Source: Euonymus europaeus
Taxonomy: Eukaryota; Streptophyta; Magnoliopsida; Celastrales; Celastraceae
DNA: 64,000 bases
Direction: 5' to 3'
Assembly (NCBI GenBank): GCA_963580455.1
Contig: OY756967.1
Location: 23,916,022 to 23,980,021, forward strand
The notes under the pieces were generated by a model, which was not told where the DNA came from, did not search any database, and saw nothing but the letters and a program-made list of their open reading frames with translations. Made by a program: the position numbers and the translations under genes. Shown here piece by piece: positions 1 to 13,000 of the stretch; position 1 is the first letter of the stretch, and each line of letters opens with the position of its first letter.

Positions 1-67
1 ATTTCCTTCACAATTGTTCATCATAAAAAGTTTGGGGTAGAACTTACCTTTATTTCAATTTCTGCAG

Positions 68-214
68 GTTTTGGGAAATGCAAAAGGAGCTGTTGCGGTG
101 GTCATCTCAATTTTGATTTTCAGGAATCCAGTATCAGTGACAGGCATGCTTGGATACACTCTCACTGTAATCGGGGCCGTTCTTTACAGTGAATCAAAGA
201 AACGGAGTAAATGA
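68..214 (+). CDS. Sugar-phosphate / nucleotide-sugar translocator (TPT family), last exon only
   Basis: A 3' splice site (tctgcag, ending at 67) opens an exon of 48 codons ending in TGA at 212-214. The peptide starts [20 protein letters not shown] and ends YSESKKRSK. This is the last transmembrane segment and the lysine-rich cytosolic tail of plant TPT/DUF250 translocators of the At3g11320/At5g05820 type, which exchange phosphorylated sugars or nucleotide sugars across endomembranes. The rest of the gene lies upstream of the window, so substrate and subgroup cannot be judged. The gene is tail-to-tail with GIL1. Family identity is from remembered motifs; the splice site and frame are seen directly. 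Confidence 0.8.
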   Translation, partial: VLGNAKGAVAVVISILIFRNPVSVTGMLGYTLTVIGAVLYSESKKRSK

Positions 215-1220
215 GGCATTCTGCAGACCACCAGAGTTTAATGTAGTCCATATTTTAGGGCAGCTGAGTGGACAATGATCAAGTCCAGATCACTTTGCAA
301 ATGCCCATAGTTTGTGTAGGATTATAAAAGCAACCAGAAGAGGGTTTATACTTCATACTTATCCTGCGGTTTCAGAGAGTCTAGTCTAGGTCAGAAAATA
401 GTATTAAAAAAAACTAACTATTTAGTGTTGTGGTATTTTAGCTTGCTGGTTCGGTTTTTTTGAGCTTATTTTTCAGGTTGAGCTGTTAATATTGGGTGTC
501 ATTTTTTTTTTGAATCTGGTTTCTTGAGTTGGTCCGGTACTGCGGTGCTTAAAGCATCAGCTTTGGTTACTTTACTTAAGGGTCGGCCCCCAAATAACTA
601 GTGCCAGATTATGCATGGCATGGCTTTTTTGCCTTCTATAAGGGATTCCTGCCAAAATGTAAAAATGTATGTTATGCCAAAGCACCGTTTCTTACTTTGC
701 CATGCAAGTAATGATCAGGATACCATGGCTTGACTAACCTTTAAAAAAAAGTGATCTACGACTGCTCAGCTTTTCAGAATGAAGGTTTAACTTCACGAAT
801 TTAGAGTAAGCCATGGTCCCAATTTTTGTTTCAAAAGGGCCTTTTCTTTTTAATTGGAATTGGACGATTAGTACAGGTTTCAATCAGGTAAAATTGGACA
901 ATTAGTCACCTTTTTTTGTGCCAACTCTACTAGATTGGATAAGTATAAGCTCATCATAACTATTAAATAGTGTCATTTTGCATTGGGAAATTGGAAATTG
1001 CATTGAAATTTAAACCAGAATAGGCCCTTCCCTGGATTACTGCTCGCTTTGAAACGTTGGGAACTTGCAAAAAGAGTGAAAAAAAGCTCGGCATTTTACC
1101 TGGTTATCCTAGTTACCAAAGGCAGAATCTCCTAGAACTAGATTTCCTTATTAAGTTGCCTAAATCGCCGCCATCGCATCCTAATTGCATAAACCAAGGA
1201 AACAGCCAACAGGAGGTACC
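215..1220. other. 3' UTR and intergenic space, no gene seen
   Basis: This AT-rich stretch between two convergent genes holds the 3' UTR of the translocator and presumably that of GIL1. I see no coding exon, RNA gene or structured repeat. The short open frame at 1057-1311 has no recognisable family. Confidence 0.6.
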
Positions 1221-2764
1221 TTATGTCCTTGACACCAGGTATACCCTAGCTTTAACGACAGATCCATTCCCAAGCTTGAATCCGGGACTCACAGGAAACC
1301 CAACAATCTGACCAGCAGGAACCCTTCCACCTGAAAATTTCACCACACTCTCCATGTACTGTGGATGGAACTCAGCTCCTCTACTCGCCTCAAATTGACC
1401 GGGTGCAGGGTCCAGAGAGAATGCCAGCAAGTGAAGTAACCAAACTGTCTTGGCAAGCCCCAAGAACTCACCATAAAATTGACTTCTTGGGTGGTTCCCA
1501 GCCAACACTTGCTGACGCTGCTCCAAATTCCCAAACAAAGACTCCTCCATTTTGTGATGAACGATAGATAAGAACTTCTTGGTGCAGAATTTGCCAAAGT
1601 GACAAGTAGGCAAGATCCCCAGAAGCTCAACTGGGTCCATAGCCTTCATGTCGCGGTACTGAGTGAAGCAGTCACGGCGGAACTGGTCAGGGTTGAGGAG
1701 AGAGGAGAGGCTGCCATCCATGTAGAAGGTCTCATGGTCAAACCCTTGGAAGATTTTGCGGGAAATGTAAGACTCCAGTGCATATTTGGCGTGGTGGGTT
1801 GCTATGGTAGAAGCAATGCAAGTGGTGGGGGTGGTGGAATTTTCATTACCGGCAGTGGCAGCTTCAATTGAGCGGACGGCAGCACCTATGTCCCAATGGG
1901 CCGAGCGCATGAGGGTGAGAAGAAGAGACGTGAAGGACTTCGATGTCTCTTTCACTTGACCCATTGCTACTTCAAATAGCTCCGGCTCCGGCGCTACCGC
2001 AACTGTTTTCGGTAAAAGCGAGGCGTGAGATATTCTACAAATATTTTGAGATCCAAAACTTCTGCTTTAAGGTTAGAAAACGTCACTTTACCTTGAATGG
2101 TGCAGTTGACTTTCCTCTTTGACTGAAACCTCCCCCTTTTCCCCTTTCCGCCATTGCTGAGGCTGGTGACACTCTTCAACTTCTCCTTCAAATTCTCAAC
2201 CTCCACTTCCCGTGCCTTCACTTCCCTCTTCAGTTCGTCAACAGCAGCCTCGTACGGCGCCACCACTTCCCTCAACAATCCACCGCCACCACCACTTCCT
2301 ATCCTTCCAAGCTCGTTATCTCCTATGCCCCTCCGGAACCTCTCTCTCAAAACAGCCAACCTCCTTAGCTCCCCCACCACTGTCACGTCAGCCACGCGCA
2401 TTCTCTCTGGGTCCCACGGGCAATGCGCCTCCTGCAAGCTCACGTACGCCTTCTTCATCGCCGATACCGCGTCAAATACCTCAGTCATAAGTACCACCAT
2501 CTCTGTTACTCGAATCTCACTCGTTCTCTCTCGCTCCCAACCCCTAATTCTTCCCTCACGATCCTCATCCTCCTGTCGTTCTTCTTTGTTGTCTTCTTCG
2601 TACTGGTCGGACTCGTACTGGTACACTTCCTCTTCTTCTTCGTTTTTGGTCCGATTCCCGATGGTTTCGCCCGAAGCGTGTCTCTCGGCTGCAAGTGGGT
2701 GCAGCAAGCATGAAGCTGTCACTCTCTGTATCAGATCGGAGAAGCTCGAAATTCTCGCTGACAT
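1221..2764 (-). CDS. GIL1: GRAVITROPIC IN THE LIGHT 1-like protein (DUF641)
   Basis: Two coding exons, 2764..2092 and 2002..1221, give a 484-residue protein. The 89-nt intron (GTAAAG...AACAG, with a CTAAC branch-point-like motif) joins KVNCTIQ to VAVAPEPELFE without a frame break, as in Arabidopsis GIL1. The N-terminus MSARISSFSDLIQRVTASCL is the family signature; an acidic stretch, a coiled coil (about residues 170-215) and the DUF641/GIL1 domain (ELFE...KARVYL) follow. GIL1 is needed for phytochrome-dependent randomisation of hypocotyl gravitropism; its biochemistry is unknown. I chose the ATG at 2764 because an AG acceptor at 2782-2781 and a donor at 2852-2851 suggest a 72-nt intron in the 5' UTR, which excludes the upstream in-frame ATGs. 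The gene is divergent from the MEE59-like gene, about 2.8 kb away. Confidence 0.88.
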
Positions 2765-2852
2765 TTCGCCGTTTTTCTTCCTGCGCATCACATATAGTAA
2801 TTAAAAAGTGAGTCAGTGCGCACTATAACGATTGAGTAAAGCAGAGACGAAC

Positions 2853-5560
2853 CTGTGTCTGTTCTTTTCGGATCCGAAAACGAGTGGTGTTCGTTTCGGC
2901 AGTGGATCTCTGTTGAACGGGACAGAGTAGAAAGAGTGTAGGTCCTCTTCTGCTTCGCTACTACTCCGGTTGCTCTTCTTCTTCCTGTTCACCGTAAAAC
3001 CGGCTGTTAGTGTAACAATATAACAGAAGTATAGCGTTCCCGGGGAATCGGCGATAGTAGAGCTTTCGCTACTTGTTACTGAAAGTCTTTTACAATCAGC
3101 GAGCTACAACTTAGACGAAAGCGACAAGAGGATACTGGGATATACTAAGGTATTTCTCCTCATTCTTATCATACACGTGCAATTCCATCCTTTGCCATTA
3201 TCATGATGCCCTTATCAAGACACGTGTATGGTTTAAAAGGAAAAAAGTCAAAGATTCTTTTCTTTTTTATATATATACTAATTACTTTTCTATCACATTA
3301 GTTTGCAGGATTACATCATTTGCCTTCCAAAAGAGGGGTCGAGGGTTAGTAATAAATAAGGTCACATTCATACAGTTATTGCTCTGCTCTTGCATGCATG
3401 AAAAGGAAGGAAAATCTTAATATGAAATAAATCTCGTCAACTTGAGTGAGTCTAAATGTCCAATTACATAAGGTGAACCAAAATACACGAGGTTGATTAG
3501 TGGGCTCACACGGGCCCTGCCATGTAAGCCCATGTCCAACAAAATATAGAAAAGGAAAACCATAATTCATGCACGAAAGTTCGAAAAAGGAGGTTGTCAT
3601 TAGTTTGACGGTAATTAGCCGCAATTACTCCTCAAAAGTCAAATCATGTTTTTTAGGGTTTTTTTTTGTGTTTTTAATTGTACTCAAATGCATGGAAAAA
3701 AACTAAGAAAAATATACGTTTGAAAGGATTTGGAGAGTAATTATAGCCCCTATCCCGAAAAAGTTGAGGTTGATTTTTTTTTTCTTTTTCAAAATGTCTT
3801 TTTTCTCGTTCTTTCGGATTTTTCAAAACTTGCAATCGAACGTGTTTTCTTCTGAATTGTTTTATGTTTTTGGGAAAATAAAAATATAAAACGCATAAAA
3901 AAAGAAGAAGAAGCATACCAAACGTACTCTCAATATGGAGATCATATATGCACTTGCATGTATGAAGAGGGTAGTGATTGCAGTTGCTACTGATGAACGC
4001 AATGATATATACATATATACACATGAGATTTAAGGTTGAAGCACTTATCACCTTGACATTGAACAAAGTAGCATGCTATGAATCATAGTGGCCAACAGGA
4101 CTTGAAATAGCAAAAGAGAAGCAGTGAGAGAGAAGGCAAGAACACTTGGAAGTACAGACGGCAGTGAGTGATTATGGAAGCCTAAAAGCATGAGTATATA
4201 ACGACCCGTGTGTGATAGCCAGTGGTATCAACTCGCTTAGAAGACAAAAGGAAAGTGTTCGATTCGATAAGGAATGGAGAATTCCATTTCTGTCTAACCA
4301 CCACTTTTCCAGCTTTTCATTGTCTAGTCTTTTATAGACTATCTTTTTCTCAATCAGTTCATTGTATTTGAATTGGCCCGTTTGAATTATGTGCTCTAGA
4401 CGTGCCCCGCCACCTAATTGACTAAGTTTTCGATCAAATTATTATTATGGTGTGTTTCTTTAAATTGTCTGAAACGGAAACATATTTTCTTCTCCCTCAA
4501 TCTTGTACCATATTTTTAACAAATGTTTTTCTCATTCATTAATTATGAAGTGCTTCTTTATCGAGACTTGTTCCGCATCGCTTGGATAAGCCCAATCAAT
4601 ATGATTTATAAGGAATTACATGTCCATTTTTTGAGTTTGGTATGACACAACTCACAAGTATATGAGAGTGTCAAGACTTGTCTCTCATCGTTATATAAGA
4701 AAAGTCACACTTCTCTAGACTTTTTTTGAGCTTAATTGTTTAAGTGCTGCTAAGTAGGGTTGTCTAGAAGAATAAAATCACATAGGCTCAACATCCACGA
4801 AAATTGGCAAATCCAAAACAAACAGTATCATTCATATTAGTGAGTAAGATTTCTGAAACTGTTTTTCTTCCCCTGTATAATTTGTTGTTTTGCTCTTGTG
4901 GGCATCCTAGAAGTTAGATTTATCCTCAAAGAGTTCATGAACATATTGTTTGATATGGGACAGGAAAATGTTAGAAGCCAAGCGAGTGTTTCCCCTGGCA
5001 AGTTTCGAGGGAGGTTAGGTCATAGCTAGGCTTTTAATATTTTTGGTTGGAAGTCTTTGGAATGTAACCTTTCCTCTCCAACGTACAGTGTACGCAAAAA
5101 CAGAGCACATGAGGCCCACGATAGTTTACTTTCATCAATCAAAGCCTAACCCCGACCCCCCGGTTGTGCATCCATATGGAGAGCGACTTTGCGGAATATC
5201 TTAAATGGGCCGAAACATCTTACTTAACACTTAACAGGCAACGAGTGCATGGGCCGACTCAACAGCCCAATGGGCCAGTTCTGAGAATGACAACACTCTG
5301 GTCTCTACAACTATATGGGCCGTTTGTGGTCTACTTGAAGGCCTGGATATCCTACCGCTCCACTGCTCCAGCACACTAGTTTGGGCTCTGGCCCAAAATC
5401 AAACTTTCTTTTGGCCTTTACATATCATGTAATGATTGATGAATAATCGTTGAGCTTGACTTGCCAGCTGCCACGTACAAAAATGGATAAGGTTTTCTTA
5501 GATGCCGGGGTCCCACTATTCCAAAATATCTTGCACAGATGACATTCTCAGATCTCAGAT
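2853..5560. other. Divergent intergenic region between GIL1 and MEE59-like
   Basis: This 2.7-kb AT-rich region holds the GIL1 5' UTR/promoter (about 2853-3150) and the MEE59-like promoter at the far end. A tRNA-like SINE candidate lies at 4216-4270 and is listed separately. The open frames at 3376-4066 and 5164-5379 show no family resemblance and no exon structure. I see nothing else supported. Confidence 0.55.
4216..4270 (+). repeat. tRNA-like (SINE head-like) segment
   Basis: A box-A-like motif (tagccagtggt, 4216-4226) is followed about 30 bp later by a box-B-like motif (gtgttcgattc, 4256-4266). This is the internal RNA polymerase III promoter arrangement found in tRNAs and tRNA-derived SINEs. 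No full cloverleaf, CCA end or clear 3' tail is visible, so a functional tRNA is unlikely. It could be a degenerate SINE or a chance match. Confidence 0.3.
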
Positions 5561-5570
5561 CTTCACTCAT

Positions 5571-5579
5571 TCTATAAAT
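5571..5579 (+). promoter_or_regulatory. Probable TATA box of the MEE59-like gene
   Basis: The sequence tctataaat lies about 60 bp upstream of the ATG at 5638. This spacing fits a short 5' UTR of roughly 30-35 nt. It is the only TATA-like motif close to the start. Confidence 0.5.
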
Positions 5580-5637
5580 CTTGAGCTAAAACCTAAAACT
5601 GACCAATAATTATATATCAAAAGTAAGGTGTTTTAAG

Positions 5638-5888
5638 ATGGAAAGGGAGAGAAGACCTAGTAGGAGCGATCTTCATTTATCCAAGGAAGAAGAGGCAAAG
5701 ATAGAAGAGCAAGCTAGAGATTACTTTGATGGAGTTGCCCCAAAACGCCACACAAAGCCTCAACGCAGTGAATTCTCATCTGAATATGTTGATTCCCTCT
5801 CCGTTAACGGTGTCATCCCAGAACATCTCCACTTTCAACAACTGGAAAATGATCCTCAGGTTAGCTATGGTCAATGTTTCCTAATTCA

Positions 5889-5928
<40 letters not shown>

Positions 5929-6386
5929 GGGTTTGATTTATTGATCACACCTTTTGCATATCTTTGTATAAGCAGAAAGTGTTGTGCGATGGAGGAAAAG
6001 TGATGGAGGAATTTGTGGAAACAGAGTACTATAAAGATCTCAACTGCGTTGACAAGCAACACCACACCGTACTTAATTTCGTCTTTTTGGTCTTTCTTTT
6101 CCCATTTATACATGTTATTTTGCTCATCTACTTGTTTTTTTTTTCTCAGACTGGAACAGGATACATTAAGATGGAGAACTCCAATGGAAGATCCTTCAAC
6201 CTGAAACCTGACTCTGCAATCCCTTCCCACGCCTCCTGCAAAGGAAACCCAGCAACTAATGACTGGATCCCATCTCCTGCTGATGGGGTATGTAACACAC
6301 CAAAATACCCATATGGTTTACAAGTTTTTTTTTTTTTGGGTTCTTTTAATGGAGTTTTTCACATTGGCCTAACGCAGCAAGGGTGA
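5638..6386 (+). CDS. MEE59-like small plant protein
   Basis: Four exons (5638-5859, 5976-6068, 6150-6287, 6378-6386) with GT..AG borders encode about 153 residues. Recognisable stretches are DYFDGVAPKRHTKPQRSEFS, EEFVETEYYKDLNCVDKQHH and HASCKGNPATNDWIP. I associate these with the plant family of MATERNAL EFFECT EMBRYO ARREST 59 (At4g37300), whose molecular function is unknown. The protein is hydrophilic, with no signal peptide or membrane segment. The last exon encodes only Gln-Gly-stop; reading through that 90-nt in-frame intron would give a longer tail instead, so the C-terminus is the least certain part. A (TA)n run lies in intron 1. The gene is convergent with SKI2, about 0.7 kb away. 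Confidence 0.7.
5894..5924. repeat. (TA)n microsatellite
   Basis: About 15 TA units lie within intron 1 of the MEE59-like gene. This is a likely polymorphic simple repeat. Confidence 0.9.
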
Positions 6387-7081
6387 ATTGCCTTTTAAGG
6401 TTCCTACTGCTGCTTCAGTCGATTGAAAGCTGAAAAGAAAGGGTTCACGGCATTTTCTGGTCCGAAGACCAAGACGACCAAGATGTTTTATGCAGAAATA
6501 AAGTATGTTTGAATTATCGATCATTATGTAGCCAATGATTGGTTTTGGTATTCGAATGATCATAAATTTATTAAAATATTGTTCCTGTAGAGGTTCTATA
6601 GCTGAATAATTCGAGTTCAAGCTCTTCTAAAATCTAACGAGGACAACCCAACTGCGCCCATATGCTCGACACATTAACAGAAATCCAAACAAAATTAAAA
6701 TATTTTAATGAAAGAATAAAAGCTTATTCCAAAATCTAAAATGGACCTTATATGACAAACACGTACAACATGAGCAAACAAATACGCATGGGAATACAAG
6801 GAAGAGCCCTTGTTTAATTCCCCAAATTTCAGCTAGCATATTGGTTACCAAAACCAATGGCCCCTTGGTCTTTGATGATAGAAACTAAAAAGGGATGCAT
6901 ATCGCATGGGAATTCCTTCTAACAGAATATAATCGAACAAAAATGAATAAAAAAGACTGAAATCTCAGGACTATCCTCGCTCTTTAAATTAAGCAGAAAT
7001 GGTTTCTACGTCATGAAGCCGAGTGATATCCATTCGTGCTTCCAAGGGGTGGGAAAAGAAATTACTGAGATCTCAACATAT
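6387..7081. other. Convergent intergenic region, no gene seen
   Basis: This holds the 3' ends of the MEE59-like gene (+) and SKI2 (-). It is AT-rich with no exon, repeat or RNA gene that I can support. Confidence 0.6.
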
Positions 7082-10000
7082 TTACACTCCCGTGATGTAC
7101 AAACTCGCGGCGAACACAATGTCACGTTTTATTGCATTGGCGGCAGTTTCCATTTTCTTGTATAAAGCAGAGTTACCTAAGATAGCAGCTGCACTTTTGA
7201 ATTCACGACATGTCTCGTCCAGTCGGACAATCGTCCTCACTATCAGGCCTTCAGGAACATCCGTAAGCTCACAGATATCTGCAAATGGAGTGCCCTGCCA
7301 CAATAAAAAGTAAGGTAACAAGCCATTCATATGCCGTTGAGAGTTTTAACGAGATATGGAAAGACATAAACCTTTGCCCACTCATAAACCACTTCGACGA
7401 GACCAAACTTGAGATTGTCTTGGGCATACTCCTGAGGATCTATCGGTAAATTGAACTGTGCCTGCAATTCTCCAAGTCTTATTGCTGTGTTGTACAGCCT
7501 GTAATCAAAAGGGAAAAAACGAAAAAGATGATACGGTGAGAATCAATGGACAATCTACTTGTAAGAGCCCAAGCTAGCATTGGGTGCAGAAGCGGCACGC
7601 ATGCACATCCAATGATACAGCTCAGAGCTCAATATCATATTTAGTCTTGAGAGATTTAATTTTGTTTAAAAAAAAATCTGCAGAATATGGTATATAAAGT
7701 TGAAACTTCAGCAAGACTTATTGTAGGCACAGGGAGAAAAGGTGGACCTCTGTTTAGCTTGGGACAGCTTGGGCGTAAGAGAAGGTTCAGAAGTATTCTT
7801 CTGCTGAAACACAAACGCTGACATTATTGCCACAGCCTCTTCTGGTTCCAAATCATCCATTTGATTATCAAATAAACACTCGGTGCATATTAGCTCCTCC
7901 CCCGAATTCATCTCACAAGCTACGCGACCTTTTATCTGAACTACAAGGTCAGCATCTATACAACCAATTTCCTTCAGAACATATATCTGCAAATGCAAAA
8001 TTAGGAAAATGTTGAGGAAATTTTGGTCAAGATAGAAGTGCTAAAAGCAAAGCAACAAAGAAGAAAAACATCTGTCATATAAACATACCCGGCCCTGAAA
8101 ATCGGGCATCTGTTGAAGTGCTTCGTCAGACATTCGAAATTTCAGAGCATTGACTTCCGCTTGGTGCCTTCCCATCTCTTTTGCTAAGTTCATGTGCTCC
8201 TCCAATTTTACACATCCATGACACTTATTCTCAGCCATCTTTTGCAATAGGCTAGTCCACTTGTAGTATGCTTCCACAGTATGCACGCCCTTCAACTTCA
8301 GATCTGAAAATCGAGTGTATTATACCATCGCAAGTCTTAGCAATTTTCTAAACTGGCACCAAAGTAGAAATTTAACAGTGTAAAAGTTTCCTGCACGAGG
8401 AATGAGTAGAAAAACTAGGATTTTAAAAGTGAATATCCAAATTCAATTAAAACATGTTGTGCATCACCAGTTACATCTGAAGATATTGTCGTGCTTCAAT
8501 ATTTGAAGCTCTTGGAACCTTGAAGAATAGTTCATATGTCATTGGAATGGCCAAAGACGAGAGTAATGATCTTGAAATTCTTACCAACATGATTTTGCTC
8601 AAAGATTAAGCTAGAATAAAAACATTAACACTAGAAATGCATAATAATCATTTCTCTTGGGGCAGGCCTTACCTTTCAGAGGATCTAGGGCTGGAGGGTA
8701 TTTACTCCCATTAGATTTTAAACTTAATAACTGCTGAACTGTCCTGGAGAAAGCAGCATCGCTACCCAGCTCAAGAAGTCCATATTGATCAATCTTTATC
8801 TTAGCATTGCATATGCACAAGAACTCCTTGGAATCGATTGCTTTGACTTCATAAATCACCCCAGCAGCAGAACCATGGTAAGGTAATTTTATTTTGATGA
8901 CACCCGAACCTTTGCGAGGAGTAACAGAGGAACAGTACTCCTCATCAAAACCACGTTTAGCTTTAGGTACTAACATATAACCTTGGGAGAAACCACCACT
9001 TGTTTTATCCTGAAAGTTGCCATGATCCAATGGTGTTTGGGTTGATGATGGTAAATCTGGTTTCAGTACTAAAACTATGTATTGTTTCATACTGGCCGAG
9101 GGCGCTTTCACAACCACCCCAAGTAAGTGGTCTTGGGCCTGTCAATTGTTCAAGCTTTGAATGAGCAAACAAATCTTAGAAACTCGAAATATCAAGAAGA
9201 CGTATTTTATATTTAAAAATAAAACAATAATATACACCTCAACTGAAAGCCTTACTTTATTCAGTGTATACATCGTCACCAGCAGTCAACAGTTCAAGCA
9301 TGGTAAGCACCTTTATATTTTGTTTAATTTATTCAACGTTAGCTATATTTTCTCCCTCAAACAAGGTCAAGGAAGAACAGAATAAGACTCACTGATAATG
9401 AAACAGCCTTTATATTTTAGTAATAAAAGTTTTAGAGTATCTCTGGTCCTCTATTCAGAAAACCTGCCATCTTTGCACCCTAGTTTTTTGAAATGAGAAA
9501 AATTTATTAATCAACACCAAGACAGTGTTACAACAGGTTGCATCGCTCCAAAACAAAAGTTTTGGCATTACAGTCACTCTCTGCAGTACCCATAGCCCAC
9601 AAATAAAGAGTCGTAAACCAACTACTCTGAATCGCTTGACTAGACCTTTCCCTCCCCTCAAACACCCTCCTATTACGTTCTAACCAAACAATCCAACATG
9701 TAACAATAGGAAATAAAGGGAACAACTTATTGCGCTTAGAAGACCCAAAAAAACTAAAAGCCATCAGTTCATGCTCAAAGTTACCCGCAGAGACCCATTG
9801 AATTCCCAACACCCTCCTAATCATGAACCACAAGTGACACGTCCAATCGCAATGGAGGAAAAGGTGATCAACACTCTCTTGACTCATCTTACATAAAGAA
9901 CAACGATTAACCATGACTTGCCCCCTCCTTTGAAGGTTATCTACAGTCAGAATTTTATGAGAAGCTGCCTCCCAAACAAAAAAAGCCACTTTCAAAGGAG

Positions 10001-13000
10001 CTCCAACTTTCCAAATACATTTCCAAGGCTGAAAAAAAGTACATTCCAGCTCACTTCTTTGTTGAAGAGCTTTAAAATAACTTTGAACAGTAAACGTCCC
10101 ACTCGCCTCCACATTCCAAACAATAGCATCTGCTCTGTCTCCTCTCCCATTGTCTGGGATGGCATACAACAAATTATAGAAGTTGAAAACTTCCCCAAGC
10201 TCCCAATCATGAACATCCCTAATAAATTTAATATCCCAAACCAATTGTCCACCAACCACCCTTCTAACCTCATTAATCTTGACATTTGCATTACTAGCTC
10301 TGAGAAACATGGAAGGAAAGTAGTCTTTTAGCCGCCCAATTCCATGCCACCTATCTTTCCAAAAACTCAGCTTTCTCCCATCCCCTACCCGAAACCCACT
10401 AAATTGACTCCAATCATCCCACTCCTTCCTAATCTCCTTCCACAACCCTCCAATAGCAGTCCTCCTCACCATATTTGAAGACCAACCATCCATTTGGATC
10501 CCATACTTTGCCACAATAATCTTCCTCCAAAGTCTGTCATCCTCAGTAGCAAACCTCCACATCCACTTACCAAGAAGACTTTTATTAAATAACACTAAGG
10601 ATTTTATACCAAGCCCTCCATGACAAATTTGCCTTTGAACTACATCCCAACTAACCAAATGATACTTATGATGACCATCAAAATTTCCCCATAAAAATCT
10701 TTTTTGAAGACCTTCAATCCTATTGGCCACTCCCACAGGCATACGAAAAAGTGACATTTGATACACAGGAATATTAGCCAAAGTGCACTTTAAAAGGGTT
10801 AATCTACCCCCTTTAGAAAGCCACTTAGACTTCCATCCCTCCAATCTACCCTCCACCTTCCTCACCACTGTCTCCCACATCTCCTTACATCTAGGTTTGT
10901 CACCAAGAGGCAACCCCAAATACTTATTAGGAAACGTCATTACTTTGCACCCCATAATCCTAGCAAGAATGTCAACATCAACCCCCACTCCCAACACCAT
11001 CATTTCACTCTTGGACAAATTGACTTTCAACCCCATAACCGCTTCAAAACAAAGAAGAATGCTTCTCAAGCCAAGCATGTTCTGCTTACTTGCCCTTCCA
11101 AAAAATAAAGTATCATCTGCAAACAACAAATGAGACATTGTCACCTCCTCTCCAACTCTACCACACTTAACCCCCTCAATCAAACCAACCTCTTCCCCTC
11201 GTTTAAACATCGCACTAAGAACCTCCATTAACAAAATAAAAAGAAGAGGGGACAATGGATCTCCTTGTCTAATGCCCCTGGATGGTTTAAAAAATTTTGT
11301 GGCCTTACCATTCACTAAAACCGATAGAGAAGGAGAAGAAATACATTTTTCAATCCACCTTCTCCACTTCACCCCAAAACCCATTTGCTCCATAATGTGA
11401 AGAATCCCCTTCCAACTAACATGATCATAGGCCTTTTCCATATCAAGCTTACACACTACCCCACTCTTCTTTTCCCTAACAAACTCCTCCACCACCTCAT
11501 TGGCAATTAAAGCTCCGTCTAAAATTTGTCTTCCTCTCACAAAAGCATTTTGAGATTCCCCAACTACCTTATCTACCACTCCCCTTAACCGTCGAGATAA
11601 GACCTTGGCTACAATCTTATACACACTCCCAATCAAACTAATTGGCCTAAAATCTCTAATATCGAAAGACCCATGTTTCTTTGGAATTAGCGTGATGAAC
11701 GAAGCATTAATGGCACCCACAAACTCACCACTCCCATAAAATTCCGCAAAAACCCGAAATAAATCATCCTTAATTATATCCCAGCACTCTTTATAAAAAG
11801 CTAAACAAAAACCATCGGGACCCGGAGCCTTGTCCCCCTCACAACTCCAAACCGCCTCTTTAATTTCCTCCTCCACAAATGGCCCCTCCAACATATCAAC
11901 ATCCTCTTCCCCAATTACTCTAAAATGAAGACCCTCCACCCCTGGCCTCCATGCCTCCCTTTCCACAAACAAAGATTGATAAAAAGCAGAAATGCCATTT
12001 TCTATCTCAAGAGGATCCTCAACAACTTCACCATTAATTTGTATTTTTGAGATACGGTTTGAACTGCGACGTGCTGAAGCTGCTTTATGAAAAAATGCTG
12101 TGTTTCGATCCCCTTCTTTCAACCACAATTCCCTAGATCTCTGTCTCCACCCAACCTCCTCTTTCTCCATCATAGACTCCACATCCTGTCTCAATAAACT
12201 ACGGACCTCCCTCCCTGCATCAGTAAGAGCACCCCTCTCCTCCTCATCATCTAACTTCTCAATCTTTGACAATAATTCAGTAATGGTTTTTCGCATATTT
12301 CCAAGAGAAAACGTTTTCCATTGTTTGAGATGAGACTTCACATTTTTTAGTTTTTCGAGGAATACAAAGCTAGCATAACCACTAGTAACCCCCTCCTTCC
12401 ACCACTCCTCCACCCTCTCCTTGAAACCATCCTCCTTTAACCACACTTTCTCAAACCTGAACGGCAAAGGACCCCACGACAACCTCCCCACTTCCATCAT
12501 GATTGGCCAATGATCCGAAGTTGGCCTTTCTAGCAACTTCTGAACTATATCAGAATAAAGATCCCCCCACTCATCAGAAATCAAAAACCTATCCAATCTA
12601 GAGAACGAGGGATCGGTCCTGAGATTCGACCAAGTATACTTTCCTCCCACCAACGGAAGATCACGCAGGGACAAAGAAAACACCAAATCACGAAAAGCCT
12701 CCATAGAACGATCATCCCCCCCACCATTGAATCTTTCAGACCCTTGCAAAACTTCATTAAAATCACCACACACCACCCAAGGAACCCCAACCTTCCACAA
12801 TTTCACTGCAATAATCTCCTGCCAACATTCTTGCTTTTCTTCCTGCTTAGTAGGACCATAAACCCCAGTACAAACCCACCTATTCCCATCCTGAATATTG
12901 ACCACCTCCATAGACACAGAAAAAACCCCAATTCTACTATCCACGACGTTGAACATGCTTTTATCCCACATGAACAACACTCCACCAGCATATCCAGAAG

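Noticed and set aside
1994..2791. GIL1 as a frameshifted pseudogene (two ORFs in different frames)
   Set aside because: An 89-nt GT..AG intron with a branch-point-like CTAAC joins the frames exactly at the position expected from Arabidopsis GIL1.
2154..2804. 216-residue Ser/Pro-rich ORF on the + strand
   Set aside because: It is the antisense shadow of GIL1 exon 1, with low-complexity residues only.
4216..4270. Functional tRNA gene
   Set aside because: Box A and box B motifs are present, but no acceptor stem or full cloverleaf can be folded.
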